A DNA stretch of 43,747 nucleotides, from assembly GCA_030747605.1 (NCBI GenBank), contig JASLKL010000003.1:1-43747 (forward strand), read 5' to 3'. The DNA is from Verrucomicrobiota bacterium (GTDB lineage: Bacteria; Verrucomicrobiota; Verrucomicrobiia; Limisphaerales; UBA1096). This document shows, piece after piece, positions 1-8,691 of this stretch. The number at the start of each line of letters is the position of its first letter. The first letter of the stretch is position 1. The notes beneath the pieces were generated by a model. It did no database searches, was not told the origin of the DNA, and worked only from the letters and a program-made list of their open reading frames with translations. A program made the position numbers and the translations under genes.

Positions 1-1007
1 GGTATTTCAACAAACTCTGAAGCAGCCTGATAAAATGCTTTATCTTGATCGGCAGGAATTGAAACCAAGGAACTAGCTTCAGGGACAATAAACCAATTCT
101 CCAAGTCGAATGACGAAAGCAAATGGGAATTTTCAGATATCGTCAATTCAGTAGAATCTGAACCTCTTTTTATAGAAATTTCTGGCTTAATATCCTCCTT
201 ATTATCATCTCCAGGCATCTCGCCTCCGTATAGGTGGTTTTCTACTAGTTTTCTATCAACAGCATTTAATGCAGAATTGAAAATAACCAATTGTTCAATT
301 TCTCCAACAAAATCGTACCCACTCGAACTATACGCACCGATAACGATATCTGCATTGGCTTTAATATTATTTGTTGGCATTCCACCGAGATTTAAATTCT
401 TTCCATTCGCATAAAAAGAATGACTGTCGGCAGTTAACACCGTGCTCCAAACTGTGGTTTGGTCATCATATTTTGTAATATCATCACCTGAGTACGTCGT
501 GCCATTGTATTGCTCTACAACAAACCCTCCTTTGCCGTCATCCCGTTGGTGAGATGTGTTACTCAAACCAATATTGTAAGCATATGCTCCTGAAGTAGCA
601 AAAGGGGCATCCGCTTTATAGTGCCCAAGCCAAAATACAGTGAATTCTTTGGTTTCAGCATTACTTAGTTTTCCGGTGAGATATCTTCCATCTGCACCAA
701 CACTTGTATCATCAAAACTTAATTTTCCAGCACCATCATATGATATCAACTCTGCGCCTCCATTACCTTTTTGAGCAGATTGAACAATCATGCCATCCAA
801 TAATTGGCCATTGCTATCCACCGGCGTCCAAGAGACGACAGCATTCCCATCTGTCTCAACTCCTATAGAACCATCATAGTGCGCCACCAATGAATCAATA
901 GCTTGCGATGATAAATCGGGAATGGCTGTCAAAAGGCCATTCCCCAATATGCTTAATTTTACAGATAATATAAATACGAATGATATTAAGATAGAATGAG
1001 TTTTCAT
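1..1007 (-). CDS. Secreted LamG/concanavalin A-like domain protein, 3'-truncated by the window edge
   Basis: Not in the ORF track. Reading the reverse strand from ATG at 1005-1007 gives MKTHSILISFVFILSVKLSILGNGLLTAIPDLSSQAIDSLVAHYDGSIG..., with a signal peptide, a LamG-like section (FTVFWLGHYKADAPF...FVGEIEQLVIFNSALNAVDRKLVENHLYGGE) and no stop before position 1. Confidence 0.8.
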   Translation of the reverse strand, partial: MKTHSILISFVFILSVKLSILGNGLLTAIPDLSSQAIDSLVAHYDGSIGVETDGNAVVSWTPVDSNGQLLDGMIVQSAQKGNGGAELISYDGAGKLSFDDTSVGADGRYLTGKLSNAETKEFTVFWLGHYKADAPFATSGAYAYNIGLSNTSHQRDDGKGGFVVEQYNGTTYSGDDITKYDDQTTVWSTVLTADSHSFYANGKNLNLGGMPTNNIKANADIVIGAYSSSGYDFVGEIEQLVIFNSALNAVDRKLVENHLYGGEMPGDDNKEDIKPEISIKRGSDSTELTISENSHLLSSFDLENWFIVPEASSLVSIPADQDKAFYQAASEFVEI

Positions 1008-1149
1008 TAGAATCTGGCCCAGAGTATCATGCCCTGCCGCATCTTAAAAGCGTTTCAAGAAGCATTTAAACAAAATGAAAAACTTCGAATTACGAGTGTT
1101 AAAGCTAAATTTTTGAGAGAACATTCACGATTTTATCTAATTATATATA

Positions 1150-1614
1150 ATGGGATTACCTGATCATTATCTTAAGATGGAAACCTTTGTACCAGGCGAA
1201 ATAGAAGAGATTTTTGCTTTTTTTTCTAATGCACAAAATCTTGAACTAATCACTCCTCCTGAATTGAATTTTAGCATCATAAGCCCTTTGCCAATAATAA
1301 TGCAAAAAGGAACACTCATTGATTATAGAATTCGTTTATTGGGTTTCACTTTCCACTGGAAAACACTCATCTCAAAATGGGAACCTAAAAAAAAATTTAT
1401 AGATGAACAACTGAAGGGCCCTTATTCAAAGTGGATTCATACACATATTTTCGAGCCAAAAGGGAAAGGAGTGTCAATTAAAGATGAGGTTCAATATCGC
1501 CTACCTCTCTTCCCCTTTGGAGAAATCATGTTTCCATTTGTACGCCTACAGCTAAAACGTATCTTTGAATATCGCTCTTTACGAATTACAGAACTATTTA
1601 ATGTTGTTGACTAA
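1150..1614 (+). CDS. SRPBCC family protein (ligand-binding/cyclase-like)
   Basis: ORF 154 aa; ETFVPGEIEEIFAFFSNAQNLELITPPELNFSI...G..IDYRIRLLGFTFHWKTLISKWEP is typical of SRPBCC proteins associated with TIGR01777 epimerases. Confidence 0.75.
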   Translation: MGLPDHYLKMETFVPGEIEEIFAFFSNAQNLELITPPELNFSIISPLPIIMQKGTLIDYRIRLLGFTFHWKTLISKWEPKKKFIDEQLKGPYSKWIHTHIFEPKGKGVSIKDEVQYRLPLFPFGEIMFPFVRLQLKRIFEYRSLRITELFNVVD

Positions 1615-1654
1615 ATTAGTGGTTTTTATCCGCGAAGTACTCACTCATACCCTA

Positions 1655-2080
1655 TCAAGTAACTATTGAATCTCGGATATAACCAACCCTAGTGCTCTTA
1701 AAATACTTGAATGGTATTCCAGCCTCTCCCCATGCCACCGTTAGATATTCAACGGTTTTATCATCTAGTGTTCCATAAATCTCTACCTCAAGGCTTTCTG
1801 CCAACTCGAGATGTTTTGCCACATAATCTTGAACTGGGGGATTATTAAGGTGGTTGATTAGTGATTCATCATCCTTGTAGAGCTCCGTCCATGTAAACTG
1901 CAACGGATCAGTCGGGTCTGAATCAAAGTTGTGTAAAAGCATTCCTGGTTCCGTTTTTTCGACCTCAGCATCTACTAATTCAGCAATTTTGAGGTAATCC
2001 TCCACTTTACCAGACTTGACCCTCACCCTCGCTATAAGAATAAATGGTTTATCTTTTGGGTTCATATTTAATTCTTCCAA
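1655..2080 (-). CDS. Antibiotic biosynthesis monooxygenase (ABM) domain protein
   Basis: ORF 141 aa; FILIARVRVKSGKVEDYLKIAELVDAEVEKTEPGMLLHNF... resembles the ABM dimeric alpha-beta barrel. Start may be the internal ATG at about 2065. Confidence 0.65.
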   Translation of the reverse strand: MEELNMNPKDKPFILIARVRVKSGKVEDYLKIAELVDAEVEKTEPGMLLHNFDSDPTDPLQFTWTELYKDDESLINHLNNPPVQDYVAKHLELAESLEVEIYGTLDDKTVEYLTVAWGEAGIPFKYFKSTRVGYIRDSIVT

Positions 2081-2093
2081 TTATATTTGATGA

Positions 2094-3074
2094 TTATTTG
2101 ACGTCGAACCAAGTGGACTCAATAGCATGAGCCGCTTCCGACCAATTCGGATAATTAAACTTAAAGCCTGACTCAAGAAGTTTACCTGGAATAACTCTGC
2201 GGCTCTTGAGTAACAACTCAGTTTCGGTTCGCATAAAGAATGCTCCTATTTCCAGCATCCACCAAGCGGCAGCCAGGCCAAACTTTGCCCCACATGCCAA
2301 ACGCATAGCTTTAAGGAACTCACGATTTGGCAGTGGGTTCGGCGCACACATGTTAATTGGTCCGTCGATGTTTTTATGCTCGATACACCACTCGACCATT
2401 CGCAAAAAATCTTCCACATGTAGCCAACTCACAAATTGATTGCCTGATCCCTGTGTGCCGCTAAGACCCAAACGAGTAATATTTCTAAAAGCCTCATAAA
2501 CACCACCTCTACCAGTTCCAAACACCATCGAAAGCCTCATGGCAATACGTCGAGTACTAGGAGTATCCGCATTAAATAATGCCGCTTCCCACCTTTTAAC
2601 GACATCAACTGAAAACTCCCATTTATCCCTTGGGCTGCCAGGTTCGACAGATTGAATATCACCAGTGGCCTCGTCCATCGGCCTATCCAGTGAGTGTCTA
2701 TAAATCGTTCCTGAACTAGCATTCAACCAAACACTCGGAGGTTGATCCGCTTGGGCAATCGCCTCTCCAACAACTTGTGTAGAATGCTCGCGAGAGTCGT
2801 ATATTTGCTGCCTATTTTTCTTACTATAACGACAATTTACAGAGCGGCCAGCGAGGTTTACAACCACTTCCGCTCCATCTATTTCATCCGCCCAAGCATC
2901 AAGATTTACACCATCCCACCAGACATAACGCACATGATCAGATAATTCCCCCTCACTACGACTTAAGACCACTACGTTCCAGCCTTTAGCTGCGAAATGC
3001 CGTGATAAATGCCGCCCTATGTAACCGCTACCTCCAGGTAAAACTATTTTTTTATCCTTCAAGCTCACGCTCAA
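2094..3074 (-). CDS. TIGR01777 family NAD(P)-binding oxidoreductase (epimerase, SDR-like)
   Basis: ORF 326 aa; N-terminal GGSGYIGRHLSRHFAAKGWNVVVLSR, VVNLAGRSVNCRYSKKNRQQIYDSRE, FVSWLHVEDFLRMVEWCIE; characteristic of the family. Confidence 0.88.
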   Translation of the reverse strand: MSVSLKDKKIVLPGGSGYIGRHLSRHFAAKGWNVVVLSRSEGELSDHVRYVWWDGVNLDAWADEIDGAEVVVNLAGRSVNCRYSKKNRQQIYDSREHSTQVVGEAIAQADQPPSVWLNASSGTIYRHSLDRPMDEATGDIQSVEPGSPRDKWEFSVDVVKRWEAALFNADTPSTRRIAMRLSMVFGTGRGGVYEAFRNITRLGLSGTQGSGNQFVSWLHVEDFLRMVEWCIEHKNIDGPINMCAPNPLPNREFLKAMRLACGAKFGLAAAWWMLEIGAFFMRTETELLLKSRRVIPGKLLESGFKFNYPNWSEAAHAIESTWFDVK

Positions 3075-3182
3075 GCGAGTTTTTCACGACTTCGATTAAA
3101 GAACGAGAGAGAAACATAAGTAATTATCTAGAATTTAAAATCCCGCTTGGCCAAGTAGCAGTATACCGCTTATCCTTTCCCC

Positions 3183-4220
3183 ATGTTAGACACCCTGACC
3201 AAACATTTGAGCAACGGTGAGTCACTGACGGTTGAACAGGTAAGCGACGCAATTGGAAGCCTAACGAACGAAACCATAACCCCAGAGACCAAAGCTGATT
3301 TTCTTACGGCTCTTGCCTCCAAAGGTGAAACTACGGATGAAATCGCTGCATTCGCAAACGAACTTCGTGATAAGGCTTTACCTGTCCCTATTGATAATGA
3401 AACACGGGACCATGAAATGCTCGATGTTTGCGGCACTGGGGGAGACAAGCTAGGAACGTTCAATATTTCTACCACAGTTGCCATTATTGCTGCTGCTGCT
3501 GGAGTAACAGTTGCTAAGCACGGTAACCGAGCCATCACATCCAAGGCCGGTAGTGCTGATGTTTTAGCCGCGCTAGGCATTCCGACCGACCTAACACCAG
3601 AACAAGTAGCCACCAACCTGAAAGATCACCAGTTCGCATTCATCTTTGCACCTGCCTATCATCCAGCATTCAAGCATATCATGCCGGCACGCAAATTATG
3701 CGCTGAACGAGGCCAGCGGACAGTGTTTAATTTTCTGGGACCACTCCTGAACCCAGCCCGACCTACTGCACAATTAATTGGGGTCCCCAATAGCAAACTT
3801 TGTGATCCAATTGGTCGAGTTCTTCAGTCTATTGGAATTCGGCGAGGAATGGTTGTCAACGGCAGAGTGGGAGATGGCTCCATGGATGAACTATCAACGC
3901 TTGGCAAAAATACCATTGCAGAGTTTTATCAGGATAGAGGCTTTGCTGTTAGTACTGATTTGCCGAAATTATTCCCTCTACAACCAGCCACACTGGACGA
4001 TCTGAAGGGTGGGAATGCAGAGGAGAATGCCGCTACTATTAAGTCGATCCTTTCAGGTGAAGATCGTGGCCCTCGCCGTGATGCAGTGCTACTGAATGCC
4101 GCACATGCCTTGTTTGTTGCCAGCAAGACAGACTCCGCCTTGGAAGGCTGGGACATGGCTGCCTCAGTAATTGAAAACGGGACCGCTATAAGTAAATTAC
4201 AGGATTTGACGGGCAATTAA
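3183..4220 (+). CDS. trpD: Anthranilate phosphoribosyltransferase
   Basis: ORF 345 aa; DVCGTGGDKLGTFNISTTVAIIAAAAGVTVAKHGNRAITSKAGSADVLAALG and FNFLGPLLNPARPTAQLIGV are diagnostic TrpD motifs. Confidence 0.95.
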   Translation: MLDTLTKHLSNGESLTVEQVSDAIGSLTNETITPETKADFLTALASKGETTDEIAAFANELRDKALPVPIDNETRDHEMLDVCGTGGDKLGTFNISTTVAIIAAAAGVTVAKHGNRAITSKAGSADVLAALGIPTDLTPEQVATNLKDHQFAFIFAPAYHPAFKHIMPARKLCAERGQRTVFNFLGPLLNPARPTAQLIGVPNSKLCDPIGRVLQSIGIRRGMVVNGRVGDGSMDELSTLGKNTIAEFYQDRGFAVSTDLPKLFPLQPATLDDLKGGNAEENAATIKSILSGEDRGPRRDAVLLNAAHALFVASKTDSALEGWDMAASVIENGTAISKLQDLTGN

Positions 4221-4237
4221 GTTGCGATATAATTAAT

Positions 4238-4315
4238 ATGACACTTGGTATTATAGGGGGTGTTTTCTTTAGTATCGCATTCATCTTGATGATCGTCTTA
4301 TTTCTAAATAGTTAG
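4238..4315 (+). CDS. Candidate 25-aa single-transmembrane small protein
   Basis: Direct translation: MTLGIIGGVFFSIAFILMIVLFLNS*; about 20 hydrophobic residues, in the trpD-DUF2752 gap. No clear Shine-Dalgarno; too short for the ORF track. Confidence 0.35.
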   Translation: MTLGIIGGVFFSIAFILMIVLFLNS

Positions 4316-4349
4316 ATATTTTTAACACTGATCACCCTTCAAACAATTA

Positions 4350-4754
4350 ATGCTATTTGCACGCGCTATTATTCCTTTTGGTATTCCATTGATTGTAATT
4401 GGCGGAGCCACAACACTTTTTTATCTAAATCCAAGTGATTATTCCTTTTTTCCAAAATGTACATTTTATACAGCAACCGGGTATTCCTGCCCAGGCTGCG
4501 GTTCAACTCGTGCCCTGTTTAATCTAACACATGGAAATATATTGGAAGCACTACGACTAAACCCAGGATTAATTGCGCTAATCGTCCTCTCTTTAACAGA
4601 CTACATTCGATACATGATGACGATAAAACAATCGAAGAAATTTCATTCTCTGTTCGGAAACATGAAACTGGTTTTCACAGTTATAGGGTTAATGATAGTT
4701 TACGGAATCATCCGGAACCTCCCATGGATACCATTCACGAACTTGGCGCCATAA
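4350..4754 (+). CDS. DUF2752 domain membrane protein
   Basis: ORF 134 aa; GYSCPGCGSTRALFNLTHGNILEALRLNPG is the DUF2752 CPxCGxTR signature, flanked by TM segments. Confidence 0.88.
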   Translation: MLFARAIIPFGIPLIVIGGATTLFYLNPSDYSFFPKCTFYTATGYSCPGCGSTRALFNLTHGNILEALRLNPGLIALIVLSLTDYIRYMMTIKQSKKFHSLFGNMKLVFTVIGLMIVYGIIRNLPWIPFTNLAP

Positions 4755-4811
4755 ATTATTGCCAGCCCAAGCAAATTCAATTTTATCTCGCTTGGCAAAG
4801 CACTTGAACGT

Positions 4812-6842
4812 TTGAATGTGCACGTGCCCAAAGAGTACACCATTAAACCGTTCCGTTCACCGATCGATCTGAACATTGATTATGAATCAGAACTGAATGC
4901 TCAGCAACTCGCTGCCGTAACGGCTACGCCGGGACCGGCTTTGGTGTTGGCTGGAGCTGGGGCGGGCAAGACGCGTACTCTGACTTATCGTGTGGCATAT
5001 CTATTAGAGCAAGGCATCCCAATTGACCGCATTCTTCTTTTGACATTCACCAATAAGGCAGCAAAAGAAATGATGGAACGAGTACAAGACCTGATTGGAG
5101 ACGACACATCAGGCCTTTGGGGCGGCACTTTCCATTCAGTGGGTCACCGTATTTTGCGACGCAATGCGGAGACGATTGGCTACCCACAAACATTCACAAT
5201 AATGGATCGCGAGGATGCAAAAGACCTGATGAGCCTTGCTATCACTGACGCTGGTATAGACACCAAAGCAGTACGTTTCCCTAAGCCAGACTTGCTTTGT
5301 GATATTCTTTCAATGTCAATTAATACAGGGCTGGATCTAGAGAAGGTAATGGAGGATCGATATTTCTATTTCGAAAGCTTGTCCGAAGACATTTCCAAAG
5401 TACACGCCGCTTATTCCAAGCGCAAACAATTGAATGGAGTGATGGACTTCGATGATCTACTCAACCAGTGGCTGAGACTGCTACAAGAAAGCGAAGAAGC
5501 TCGAGAATATTTTCAATCTAAATTTCAATTCATTCTTGTCGATGAATATCAAGACACAAATCACGTGCAGTGTGAATTGATCGATCTACTAGGCGATCGA
5601 AACCATAATATTATGGCAGTTGGCGACGATTCACAAAGTATCTATTCATGGCGAGGCGCAAACTTCCGTAATGTACTCGAGTTCCCTGAGCGCCACAAAG
5701 GAACACAAGTCTTCAAGATCGAGACAAACTACCGCAGCACTCCAGAAATTCTCAATTGCGCAAACGCTGTCATAGCGGGCAATGCTAATCAGTTTAAGAA
5801 GAAGCTTACACCGGTACGAAAAAGCGGAATGAAGCCGGCACTAGTATCCTGTAATGACGCCAATCAACAGGCTGAATTCATTGCCCAACGTGCACTTGAG
5901 CTTCGCGATGAAGGCATAGCTCTAGAAAATATGGTTGTATTATACAGATCTCACTTTCACGCGCTTGAATTACAACTGGAATTTACCCGACGTAATATCC
6001 CATTCACAATAACTAGTGGCATTCGTTTTTTTGAACAAGCTCACATCAAGGACGTAGCTGCATACCTCAAACTTATTTCCAATCACCAAGACGAAATAGC
6101 ATTTAAGCGCATTGTACTGATGCTTTCAGGAATCGGATCCAAGTCTGCAGATAAACTTTGGAGATCATACAAAACCCGATTAACTGACGAGATTACTACG
6201 CAACCTAGTTTGGCTAAAGTAATCCGAGAAATTTCCGGATTAGCTCCAAAAAAATCCATAATAGGCTGGGAACAATTTGCAGAAACACTCTCTCAACTAG
6301 AAAGTGAAAAAGGCAAAGGGCCAGGACATCTAATCCGCTTGGTCATAGCTGCAGGCTACGAAGATTATCTGCAAAACAAGTTCCCGAACTACTATTCACG
6401 ACTAGAAGATCTCGAACAGGTCGCTGGCTTTTCAGATCAATATGAAACCACAGAGGAATTCCTTAGCGAACTAGCTCTTCTAAGTAATTTGGACACAGAG
6501 TCGAAGAGGGATGCACAATCAGACCCCGAACAAATTCGACTCTCTACTATTCATCAAGCCAAAGGACTAGAGTTCGAAGTTGTGTTTGTAATGATGCTCT
6601 GCGATGGACTTTTTCCCTCAAGTAGAGCAATCGAAAGCCCTGAAGGGGAAGACGAGGAAAGGCGATTGTTTTACGTAGCCGTCACCCGCGCAAAAACAGA
6701 ACTGTATCTTAGCTATCCACTAATGCGCTTCATGCACGGATCCGGAGGAGAAACATTTCAACAGCCATCCCGCTTTCTTAACGAAATTGGAGATGGTCTC
6801 GTGGAAGAATGGAACCTGCAAAGCTTCGACCCATACGGGTAA
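4812..6842 (+). CDS. UvrD/PcrA-like ATP-dependent DNA helicase (SF1A)
   Basis: ORF 676 aa; AGAGAGKTRTLTYRVAYLL (Walker A), DEYQDTN (motif II), GDDSQSIYSWRGAN, TNYRSTPEIL, STIHQAKGLEFEVVFV, EERRLFYVAVTRAK. The start is TTG 4812 or a nearby GTG. Confidence 0.92.
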   Translation: MNVHVPKEYTIKPFRSPIDLNIDYESELNAQQLAAVTATPGPALVLAGAGAGKTRTLTYRVAYLLEQGIPIDRILLLTFTNKAAKEMMERVQDLIGDDTSGLWGGTFHSVGHRILRRNAETIGYPQTFTIMDREDAKDLMSLAITDAGIDTKAVRFPKPDLLCDILSMSINTGLDLEKVMEDRYFYFESLSEDISKVHAAYSKRKQLNGVMDFDDLLNQWLRLLQESEEAREYFQSKFQFILVDEYQDTNHVQCELIDLLGDRNHNIMAVGDDSQSIYSWRGANFRNVLEFPERHKGTQVFKIETNYRSTPEILNCANAVIAGNANQFKKKLTPVRKSGMKPALVSCNDANQQAEFIAQRALELRDEGIALENMVVLYRSHFHALELQLEFTRRNIPFTITSGIRFFEQAHIKDVAAYLKLISNHQDEIAFKRIVLMLSGIGSKSADKLWRSYKTRLTDEITTQPSLAKVIREISGLAPKKSIIGWEQFAETLSQLESEKGKGPGHLIRLVIAAGYEDYLQNKFPNYYSRLEDLEQVAGFSDQYETTEEFLSELALLSNLDTESKRDAQSDPEQIRLSTIHQAKGLEFEVVFVMMLCDGLFPSSRAIESPEGEDEERRLFYVAVTRAKTELYLSYPLMRFMHGSGGETFQQPSRFLNEIGDGLVEEWNLQSFDPYG

Positions 6843-6869
6843 CTTTTAAATCAAAAGATATCTAATCAA

Positions 6870-8459
6870 TCAAGGCTGACCCTTGGTCTTTTTCTTTGCA
6901 GTCTTTTTGCGCCGGCTATTACTCAAATGTCGATTAACAGCATTGAGATACGCCTTTGCGCTGGCTTCAATTACATCGGTACTAGCACCCTTCCCCGTGA
7001 TAAGCTCACCATCTCCGAAATCTACCTTCAAACTAACTTCACCTAGCGCATCCTTGCCTTGAGACACACCACGTAACGCATAATCCTTCAGCCTACCCTG
7101 AGTCTCAGTAAGACGGTCAATTGCCTTAAGTGCAGCATCAACAGGACCATCACCCACCCCAGCATCCTCTAGAACTATATCTTTCTTAGACCGCCCAGAA
7201 GCTGGCTTCCGTAAGCGAACAGTAGCTGTCGGGACGGTCTGATTTCCACTTGTGACGTTAACATACTCCATCAACCAAGTCTCTGGCACCTTAGTAATCT
7301 GGCCATCAACCAGTGCTCCAAGATCATCATCATAAACAAATTTCTTTTTATCGCCGATTTCCTTAAAACGACTAAAGACATTAATTATTTCATCGTCAGA
7401 AAGCTTAAACCCAAGGTGTTTAAGTCGTAGAGCCATAGCAGCCCGACCGCTATGCTTCGTCAATGGCAACTCAGTCTGCCCCCAGCCAACATCCTGCGGA
7501 TCCATAATCTCGTAAGTTTCACGCTTCTTGATGATTCCATCCTGATGGATTCCACTTGAGTGCGCGAAAGCATTCTCACCAACGATAGACTTATTTCGTT
7601 GCACCACAAAACTACTCATACGCGAAACCAGACGAGAAGATTTCACGATCTCATTGGTTTTAATTCCACACTTAATATTCTTATAGTAATCCTCCCGAGT
7701 TTTTAAAGCCATAACCAATTCCTCAAGAGCAGCATTACCAGCTCGCTCCCCGATACCATTCACAGTGCACTCGATTTGGCGTGCTCCATTCTCAACGGCA
7801 GCTAAGGAGTTAGCCACAGCCATACCAAGATCATTGTGACAGTGAACACTGATGACAGCCTTGCCTGTTTTAAACTCCGGAACAGAAGCGTGAAGATGTC
7901 CGATTAGCTCACCAAACTGCCCAGGGACAGCCCACCCAACCGTATCAGGAATATTAACGGTAGTAGCCCCAGCATCAACCACTGCTTGACAAACCTCCGC
8001 GAGAAAGTCTGGTTCAGTTCTAGATCCATCTTCGGGAGAAAACTCAACATCTGCTGTAAGCTTGCGAGCTCTTTTCACACCCTCAACAGCAAGTTTAATG
8101 ATTTGGCTCTGCGCCTTACCAAGCTTAAATTCACGATGCAATTTCGAGGTGGCAAGAAAAACATGTATACGCCCCTTGCTCCCAGCTGGAGCAACCGCCT
8201 TACCAGCAGCTTCAATATCCCCAGGAACACAACGTGCTAAGCCTGCAATAGTTGGCCCCTTGATTTCTTTAGCGATAGTGTTGACAGCCGTGAAATCTCC
8301 GTCGCTGATCACAGGGAATCCCCCCTCAATCACATCAACTTTAAGTCGGGCCAGTTGACGCGCGACCTCAAGTTTCTCTCGCAACGTCATAGAAGCACCA
8401 GGACACTGTTCGCCGTCGCGAAGTGTCGTATCAAAAATAATGATCCGATTCTTTTTCAT
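6870..8459 (-). CDS. leuA: 2-isopropylmalate synthase
   Basis: [95 protein letters not shown] plus a C-terminal regulatory region. The track start (TTG, 8486) lies in the terminator U-tract; ATG 8457-8459 ([10 protein letters not shown]) is the better start. Confidence 0.93.
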   Translation of the reverse strand: MKKNRIIIFDTTLRDGEQCPGASMTLREKLEVARQLARLKVDVIEGGFPVISDGDFTAVNTIAKEIKGPTIAGLARCVPGDIEAAGKAVAPAGSKGRIHVFLATSKLHREFKLGKAQSQIIKLAVEGVKRARKLTADVEFSPEDGSRTEPDFLAEVCQAVVDAGATTVNIPDTVGWAVPGQFGELIGHLHASVPEFKTGKAVISVHCHNDLGMAVANSLAAVENGARQIECTVNGIGERAGNAALEELVMALKTREDYYKNIKCGIKTNEIVKSSRLVSRMSSFVVQRNKSIVGENAFAHSSGIHQDGIIKKRETYEIMDPQDVGWGQTELPLTKHSGRAAMALRLKHLGFKLSDDEIINVFSRFKEIGDKKKFVYDDDLGALVDGQITKVPETWLMEYVNVTSGNQTVPTATVRLRKPASGRSKKDIVLEDAGVGDGPVDAALKAIDRLTETQGRLKDYALRGVSQGKDALGEVSLKVDFGDGELITGKGASTDVIEASAKAYLNAVNRHLSNSRRKKTAKKKTKGQP

Positions 8460-8484
8460 ATCTTCATTATATACAAAGGCTAAC

Positions 8485-8518
8485 AAAAAACCCCGAAGCC
8501 TTGCTGGCAGCGGGGTTT
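8485..8518 (-). terminator. Rho-independent terminator/attenuator in the leuA leader
   Basis: Minus-strand RNA AAACCCCG-CU-GCC-AGCAA-GGC-UU-CGGGGUUUUUUG: 8-bp GC-rich outer stem, 3-bp inner stem and U6, located between the leader ORF and the leuA ATG. Confidence 0.85.
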
Positions 8519-8555
8519 ACAAATTTTATGAGCACTAGCTTAAACCTCGGCCACC
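8506..8555 (-). promoter_or_regulatory. Candidate antiterminator of the leuA attenuator
   Basis: GGUGGC (8555-8550) pairs with GCUGCC (8511-8506), and GGUUU (8546-8542) pairs with AAACC (8518-8514). Both 3' partners lie in the 5' half of the terminator hairpin, so the two structures exclude each other. Hand-folded only. Confidence 0.6.
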
Positions 8556-8614
8556 TGAACGCTTCCTAAAAGCGCCAGTTCCAGCAACAAAAGTCGTAGT
8601 CTCACAAATAACAT
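8540..8614 (-). CDS. Leucine-rich leader peptide (leuL-like) of the leuA attenuator
   Basis: Reverse strand: ATG TTA TTT GTG AGA CTA CGA CTT TTG TTG CTG GAA CTG GCG CTT TTA GGA AGC GTT CAG GTG GCC GAG GTT TAA = MLFVRLRLLLLELALLGSVQVAEV*. 9 Leu and 4 Val in 24 codons, stop about 21 nt before the terminator stem. Confidence 0.82.
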   Translation of the reverse strand: MLFVRLRLLLLELALLGSVQVAEV

Positions 8615-8622
8615 CTCGGCGG

Positions 8623-8651
8623 AAAATATCGACGAGCTACCGTCAAGTCAA
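8623..8651 (-). promoter_or_regulatory. Candidate sigma70-type promoter for the leuA leader transcript
   Basis: Minus strand TTGACT (8651-8646), 17-nt spacer, TATTTT (8628-8623). Predicted TSS would fall within a few nt of the leader ATG. Confidence 0.45.
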
Positions 8652-8691
8652 TGGGTTTTTCTTCTTCCAGGAATAGTTCGACTAAATAAGC

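Noticed and set aside
3170-3616. 148-aa antisense ORF across trpD (also 3929..4216 -)
   Set aside because: Low-complexity Ser/Ala/Val-rich composition, fully antisense to an unambiguous TrpD; chance ORFs.
8460-8486. LeuA N-terminal extension MLAFVYNED from TTG 8486
   Set aside because: The TTG lies in the U-tract of the attenuator terminator; ATG 8457-8459 begins the conserved [18 protein letters not shown].
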